This document shows, piece after piece, positions 41,214 to 45,923 of a stretch of DNA of 45,923 bases. Below the pieces are notes generated by a model. That model made no database searches and was not told the DNA's origin. It was given only the letters and a program-made list of their open reading frames with translations. The stretch comes from Desulfobulbaceae bacterium. Lineage in GTDB: Bacteria > Desulfobacterota > Desulfobulbia > Desulfobulbales > Desulfurivibrionaceae. The position numbers and the translations under genes are program-made. Position 1 is the first letter of the stretch. Each line of letters starts with the position of its first letter. The stretch covers positions 1-45,923 of the forward strand of contig SJBG01000012.1 of the NCBI GenBank assembly GCA_004332195.1. The letters are read 5' to 3'.

Positions 41214-43088
41214 TTAATTTGTTGGTAGTGGATGGTCCGTAAACCGGGTTTTTTGTCGAAAATAACTTGCCAGCACGTCCCTGGCTATGGGGGCGGCTAC
41301 CGAGCCGCCGCCGCCACCGTGTTCCACCAGCACCGTGACCACCACCTCCGGTGCCTCCGCCGGCGCATAAGCGGTAAACCAGGCGTGATTGCGAAGATGA
41401 CGGGGTATCTCGTCTTTTTCCAGGTCTTTGATCAAGGCCCGGCCGACCACTTGGGCGGTTCCAGTTTTTCCGGCTACGGCAACGCCTTTAAGCCGGGCGG
41501 CCCGTCCGGTGGCTTGCTCCCTCATCACCGCCGCCTCCAGGCTTTCTCGGAGAAGTTGCCAGGTCTGGGGGCGGATTGATTTGATCTCTTCTTCCAGTTT
41601 CGGCGAAAATTCATGAATAATATTGCCGTCAGGATCGCGAACCGCAGTCACCAGCATGGGCCGATACAGGCGGCCACCGTTGGCCACCGCCGCAGTCATT
41701 CGGGCAATCTGTAAAGGGGTACTCAGATTAAATCCCTGACCTATAGCCATCGACATGGTTTCCCCGTCCTGCCAGGGCTCTCGGTGTCGTTGCAATTTCC
41801 AGGCAGCCGTGGGAACCAGGCCCGCCCTCTCGTTTTCCAGGATTACACCGGTTCTGCGACCCAAACCCAGCTTGCGAGCGTAACGAGCGATGGTATCCAC
41901 TCCCAGGAGTTGACCCACCTGGTAAAAGTAGACGCTGCAGGATACTGCCATCGCTTTGATGAGGTCAACATTGCCGTGTCCCTCAGGCCTCCAGCAATGA
42001 TAGCGACGACCGCCAAACAAGATGCTGCCGCCGCAGGCAAAAGTGGTTTCCGGGGCGATCACCCCCTCTTCCAAGGCCGCGATAGCGGTAATAATCTTGA
42101 AGGTTGAACCGGGGGCGTATTGACCTTGAACCGGCTTGTTGAGCAGGGGGGCGCGCTGATCAGCAAGCAGGGCTTGCCAGGCGGAGCTTGAGATTCCATC
42201 GATGAATTTTTCCAGGGGGAGATGAGGGGCGCTGGCTAAAGCCAGTAGACGGCCGGAGTTTACTTCCATCACCACCACCGCCCCAGCCTGGCCCTTTAGA
42301 CTCTCTTCCGCCGCTTTTTGCACATCAAGGTCCAAGCTTAGTTGTAAATCGTTGCCGGGTAGGGGTTCTATGACCTGTAGTTGTTTTTGGGTAAAGCCTC
42401 GGACATCAACCTCGATATAGCGCCGGCCTCTTTCCCCTCGGAGATAAGATTCAAAAACTCTTTCAATGCCCTTTTTGCCGATTAAATCACCCATAAGATA
42501 GCCATCTCCCCGACGTTTATTCAACTCCTGGCGCGAGATCTCACCGAGGTAACCGATCAGGTGGGAAGCCAGGTTGCCGTGGAGATAATTGCGGATGGGT
42601 TGAACCTCGACCTGAACTCCGGGCAGATTAAAACTGTTGTTTTCGATACGCACCAGGGTTGGCCAGTCGATATCCTCCTTGAGACGGATAGGGATGAAGC
42701 GAGGCTGATCGGCTCCGGTCCGGATTCGGTCAAGCAGGGTTGAGATATCAAGGTCGATCAGGTTGGCCAGTTGTTTGATTACTTCGTCGGGGTGGGACGC
42801 GTTTTCGCGGACCCAGATCACGTTGAAGCGGGGGCGATTGGTGATGATAATTTCGCCGTTGCGATCCAGTAAATCACCTCGGGGAGCAGCAAGCTGGAGA
42901 ACCCGGATTCGATTGTTCTCCGAGCGCTGCAAGAATTCATCACCTTGATGGATCTGGAGGTGCCAGAGCCAGAAAACCAGGATGGTTACGACACCCAACA
43001 CGATGACCGCGGCTACCCCAGTCCGTTTTTTGAGCTTTGTTAACTCTGCCGGATCCGTTTTGTTAATGTTGCCCAGTGGTTTCAGCAT
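41214..43088 (-). CDS. mrdA: Penicillin-binding protein 2
   Basis: Transpeptidase of the elongasome. One membrane anchor near residues 26-46, the PBP dimerisation domain (APRGDLLDRNGEIIITNRP), then the transpeptidase motifs SxxK in 'YAPGSTFKIITAIAALEEG', SxC in 'AVSCSVYFYQVGQLLG' and KTG in 'GVAVAGKTGTAQVVGRAL'. 624 residues is typical. Lies 11 nt after mreD and 41 nt before rodA. Confidence 0.97.
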   Translation of the reverse strand: MLKPLGNINKTDPAELTKLKKRTGVAAVIVLGVVTILVFWLWHLQIHQGDEFLQRSENNRIRVLQLAAPRGDLLDRNGEIIITNRPRFNVIWVRENASHPDEVIKQLANLIDLDISTLLDRIRTGADQPRFIPIRLKEDIDWPTLVRIENNSFNLPGVQVEVQPIRNYLHGNLASHLIGYLGEISRQELNKRRGDGYLMGDLIGKKGIERVFESYLRGERGRRYIEVDVRGFTQKQLQVIEPLPGNDLQLSLDLDVQKAAEESLKGQAGAVVVMEVNSGRLLALASAPHLPLEKFIDGISSSAWQALLADQRAPLLNKPVQGQYAPGSTFKIITAIAALEEGVIAPETTFACGGSILFGGRRYHCWRPEGHGNVDLIKAMAVSCSVYFYQVGQLLGVDTIARYARKLGLGRRTGVILENERAGLVPTAAWKLQRHREPWQDGETMSMAIGQGFNLSTPLQIARMTAAVANGGRLYRPMLVTAVRDPDGNIIHEFSPKLEEEIKSIRPQTWQLLRESLEAAVMREQATGRAARLKGVAVAGKTGTAQVVGRALIKDLEKDEIPRHLRNHAWFTAYAPAEAPEVVVTVLVEHGGGGGSVAAPIARDVLASYFRQKTRFTDHPLPTN

Positions 43089-43099
43089 GGCGCGCGCAC

Positions 43100-43651
43100 T
43101 CAGGATTTGAAGCGATTGGCCGAGGAAGATCGACGCTTAAATGACAAAAATGTTAAAACGGAAAGCGGAGGCGTTCCGCCAATCAAGCGTTGCAGATGAT
43201 GACAAAGATGTAAAAAAGGTAGACAAATAACGCTCAGAATCACCAGATTCTGCAGTAACAGCGACCAATTCCAAAGTTGGTAATACTCGGGGGCCAGCAG
43301 TGAAGTTAGCAGATGGCCGACGGCGGTAGTGGTGAGAAAGCCGACAACAACCACATGCACTTGATTAATGCTGTCTTGTAAGGCCAAATGACGAGTCAAG
43401 GCCTTGGTCCCCAGGAAAAACAGCAGATAAACCAAGGGGATGACTCCAAGATAAATACCGGAGAGAACATCTACCAGTAGCCCCAAAAGCAGGGTCAGAA
43501 TCAGGCCACGGAAGGGTTCGCAATAGAGGGCGATAAAGACCAGCAGGAGAAAAAGCAGGTCCGGGCGGCCGAGCCAGGCCGGCATGAGGTGAAAAATGGT
43601 GGTCTGGATTGCCAGCAGGAGCAAGCCTAAACCAAAAAAAACCGGGATCAT
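43100..43651 (-). CDS. mreD: Rod-shape protein MreD
   Basis: Small inner-membrane protein of the elongasome, 183 residues with five or six membrane segments and conserved 'FRGLILTLLLGLLVDVLSGI' followed by YLGVIPL. Identified by topology and by its place between mreC and mrdA. The C-terminal tail (FLSFKRRSSSANRFKS) is basic and longer than usual. Confidence 0.9.
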   Translation of the reverse strand: MIPVFFGLGLLLLAIQTTIFHLMPAWLGRPDLLFLLLVFIALYCEPFRGLILTLLLGLLVDVLSGIYLGVIPLVYLLFFLGTKALTRHLALQDSINQVHVVVVGFLTTTAVGHLLTSLLAPEYYQLWNWSLLLQNLVILSVICLPFLHLCHHLQRLIGGTPPLSVLTFLSFKRRSSSANRFKS

Positions 43652-43659
43652 GGCGCCGC

Positions 43660-44490
43660 TTATTCCGTCAATGAAGATTTTCTCATAATGATAATCAAGT
43701 GTTCAAGCCGGGAAAAATCAACGGCCGGGGTCACCCGAATGTGCTGAAACATGCCTCGTGGAGAGTGAACGACCTCGGATACCCGACCCACCGACACCCC
43801 CTTGGGGAAAACATCGCCCAGGCCCGAGGTGATCAACGGGTCACCTTTTTCGACATCTGAGTTACGCAAGACATAATGCAGGATAAATTCATGGCCATCG
43901 CCTCTGATAATCCCCTGGATCCGGTTTTTCTGGACAATAACATCGATCGCGCTATTAGGATCATGGGCCAGCAGGATCCTGGCATAATTGGGTGAAGTGT
44001 TGATAACCTGGCCAACGATGCCCTCGCTGGTAATCGCCGGCATCCCACGTTTGAGGCCATCGCTACTGCCGCGATCAATGGTGAGGGTTTTAAACCAGAG
44101 AGAAGGGTCTCGACCGATAACCCGGGCGGTAATGGTGGGGTCAGGAAGATTTTCCTTCAGACCGAGCAGCTCTTTCAGGCGAACATTGGTGGCCACCGCT
44201 TCCAGGTACTGACTGGTGGCGGCTTGGCGCCAGCGCAACTCCGCGCGCAGGCGACGGTTTTCCTCGCGAACGTTGATCAACTCGCGGTAACCAGCCAAAA
44301 TTTCGCTGAAGTAGCCGATTACCCCGGTGCTGAGCGACTGCACCGTCCCGGTCACTTCCAGGCCGAGCTTGGAGATGACGCTAAATTCCTGCTGCCCGAA
44401 GGAAACAACAATAATGACAAAAAACAAAACGACGGCGACGGCTAACCGCAAAAGGCGGACCCGATGGCCGCGTTTTTCTCGTTTTTTCAT
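43660..44490 (-). CDS. mreC: Rod-shape protein MreC
   Basis: Periplasmic scaffold of the elongasome. A membrane anchor near residues 12-30 is followed by a coiled coil (REENRRLRAELRWRQAA region) and beta domains with 'TARVIGRDPSLWFKTLTIDR', 'GMPAITSEGIVGQVINTSPN' and 'GDPLITSGLGDVFPKGVSVG'. 276 residues, 8 nt before mreD. Confidence 0.96.
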   Translation of the reverse strand: MKKREKRGHRVRLLRLAVAVVLFFVIIVVSFGQQEFSVISKLGLEVTGTVQSLSTGVIGYFSEILAGYRELINVREENRRLRAELRWRQAATSQYLEAVATNVRLKELLGLKENLPDPTITARVIGRDPSLWFKTLTIDRGSSDGLKRGMPAITSEGIVGQVINTSPNYARILLAHDPNSAIDVIVQKNRIQGIIRGDGHEFILHYVLRNSDVEKGDPLITSGLGDVFPKGVSVGRVSEVVHSPRGMFQHIRVTPAVDFSRLEHLIIIMRKSSLTE

Positions 44491-44537
44491 GAGCGACGAT
44501 GGTCGTTTGAGCGGGCTGAGCGGGGCATGATCCCGAA

Positions 44538-45581
<1,044 letters not shown>

Positions 45582-45810
45582 TCAGTGGTGAATGGTTATC
45601 TGATTCTACGCGTGTTTACGTCAAAGTCAAGTAAAACGGCCGGAGTCTAGCAGACTCTCCATGCCCTGGCAACAAGTTAATAGGGCAGGTGATGGGGCGA
45701 TGGCACAGGAAAGAGCTTGACAGTAAAACAACGGCCATGGTAAACGGTGACCGTTTTGCTCGATGGCGATTAATCGGGTGTGCGCACATATCTACTGTCG
45801 ATCAACGCGT

Positions 45811-45886
<76 letters not shown>

Positions 45887-45923
45887 AGGCGAGCTGCAAC
45901 AGGCAAGTGCAAGCAGAAGTTTT

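Noticed and set aside
45717-45745. Promoter for tRNA-Ala
   Set aside because: TTGACA is good but the box 17 bases on (GTAAAC) matches the -10 consensus poorly and lies far from the tRNA.

Overview
This is a chromosomal stretch from a Gram-negative, GC-rich bacterium. It is most likely a deltaproteobacterium (Desulfobacterota), inferred from the gene order rplM-rpsI-argC, hemE-hemH with a radical SAM gene, mreBCD-mrdA-rodA and a deltaproteobacterial-style glycogen synthase. No rRNA or other species marker is present, so the placement is moderate. Nearly all genes are housekeeping, in short operons on both strands, with five tRNA genes (Arg-CCG, Gly-GCC, Glu-TTC, Lys-TTT, Ala-GGC).

Layout: 1-1.8 kb is an accessory edge with a probable integron attC site, a reverse-oriented DUF302 gene, an internally deleted REP-associated transposase between inverted REP-like repeats, and an IS5-type transposase remnant. 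1.9-9.5 kb holds tRNA-Arg, tilS, galU-priA and def-fmt-pgpA. 9.9-15.5 kb has a DtxR-family regulator, an aminotransferase and the ribosomal/arginine operon rplM-rpsI-argC-truA, then tRNA-Gly. 16-27.7 kb carries pfkA, a ComEA-like protein, ahpC, aroK-aroC, glgA, gap and a 1454-residue PPDK-like protein, a carbohydrate/PEP and shikimate block. 27.9-31.2 kb holds two tRNAs and decayed cobalamin genes (a cbiB::cobD chimera with three lesions) beside an intact-looking cobQ. 31.7-35.7 kb has flgM, hisD and nadE. 36-40 kb is a heme block (radical SAM, hemE, HD protein, hemH). 40-45.6 kb is the rod-shape cluster, followed by tRNA-Ala.

The most striking feature is the repeat load. Short in-frame tandem repeats (units of 9, 12, 24, 36 or 39 nt, always multiples of three) expand loops or termini of ordinary enzymes: TilS, PriA twice, AroK, NadE, the PPDK-like protein and HemH, with less regular inserts in peptide deformylase and others. 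Intergenic tandem repeats and gene-end duplications use units such as 7, 17, 32 and 44 nt as well. Three interspersed intergenic families also occur: a ~140-bp element with inverted ends (four copies), a ~141-bp stem-loop-rich repeat (two copies plus a fragment) and a ~60-bp repeat (three copies, two flanking nadE). NadE has lost the expected glutaminase cysteine. Together these suggest a genome shaped by repeat expansion and partial gene decay.
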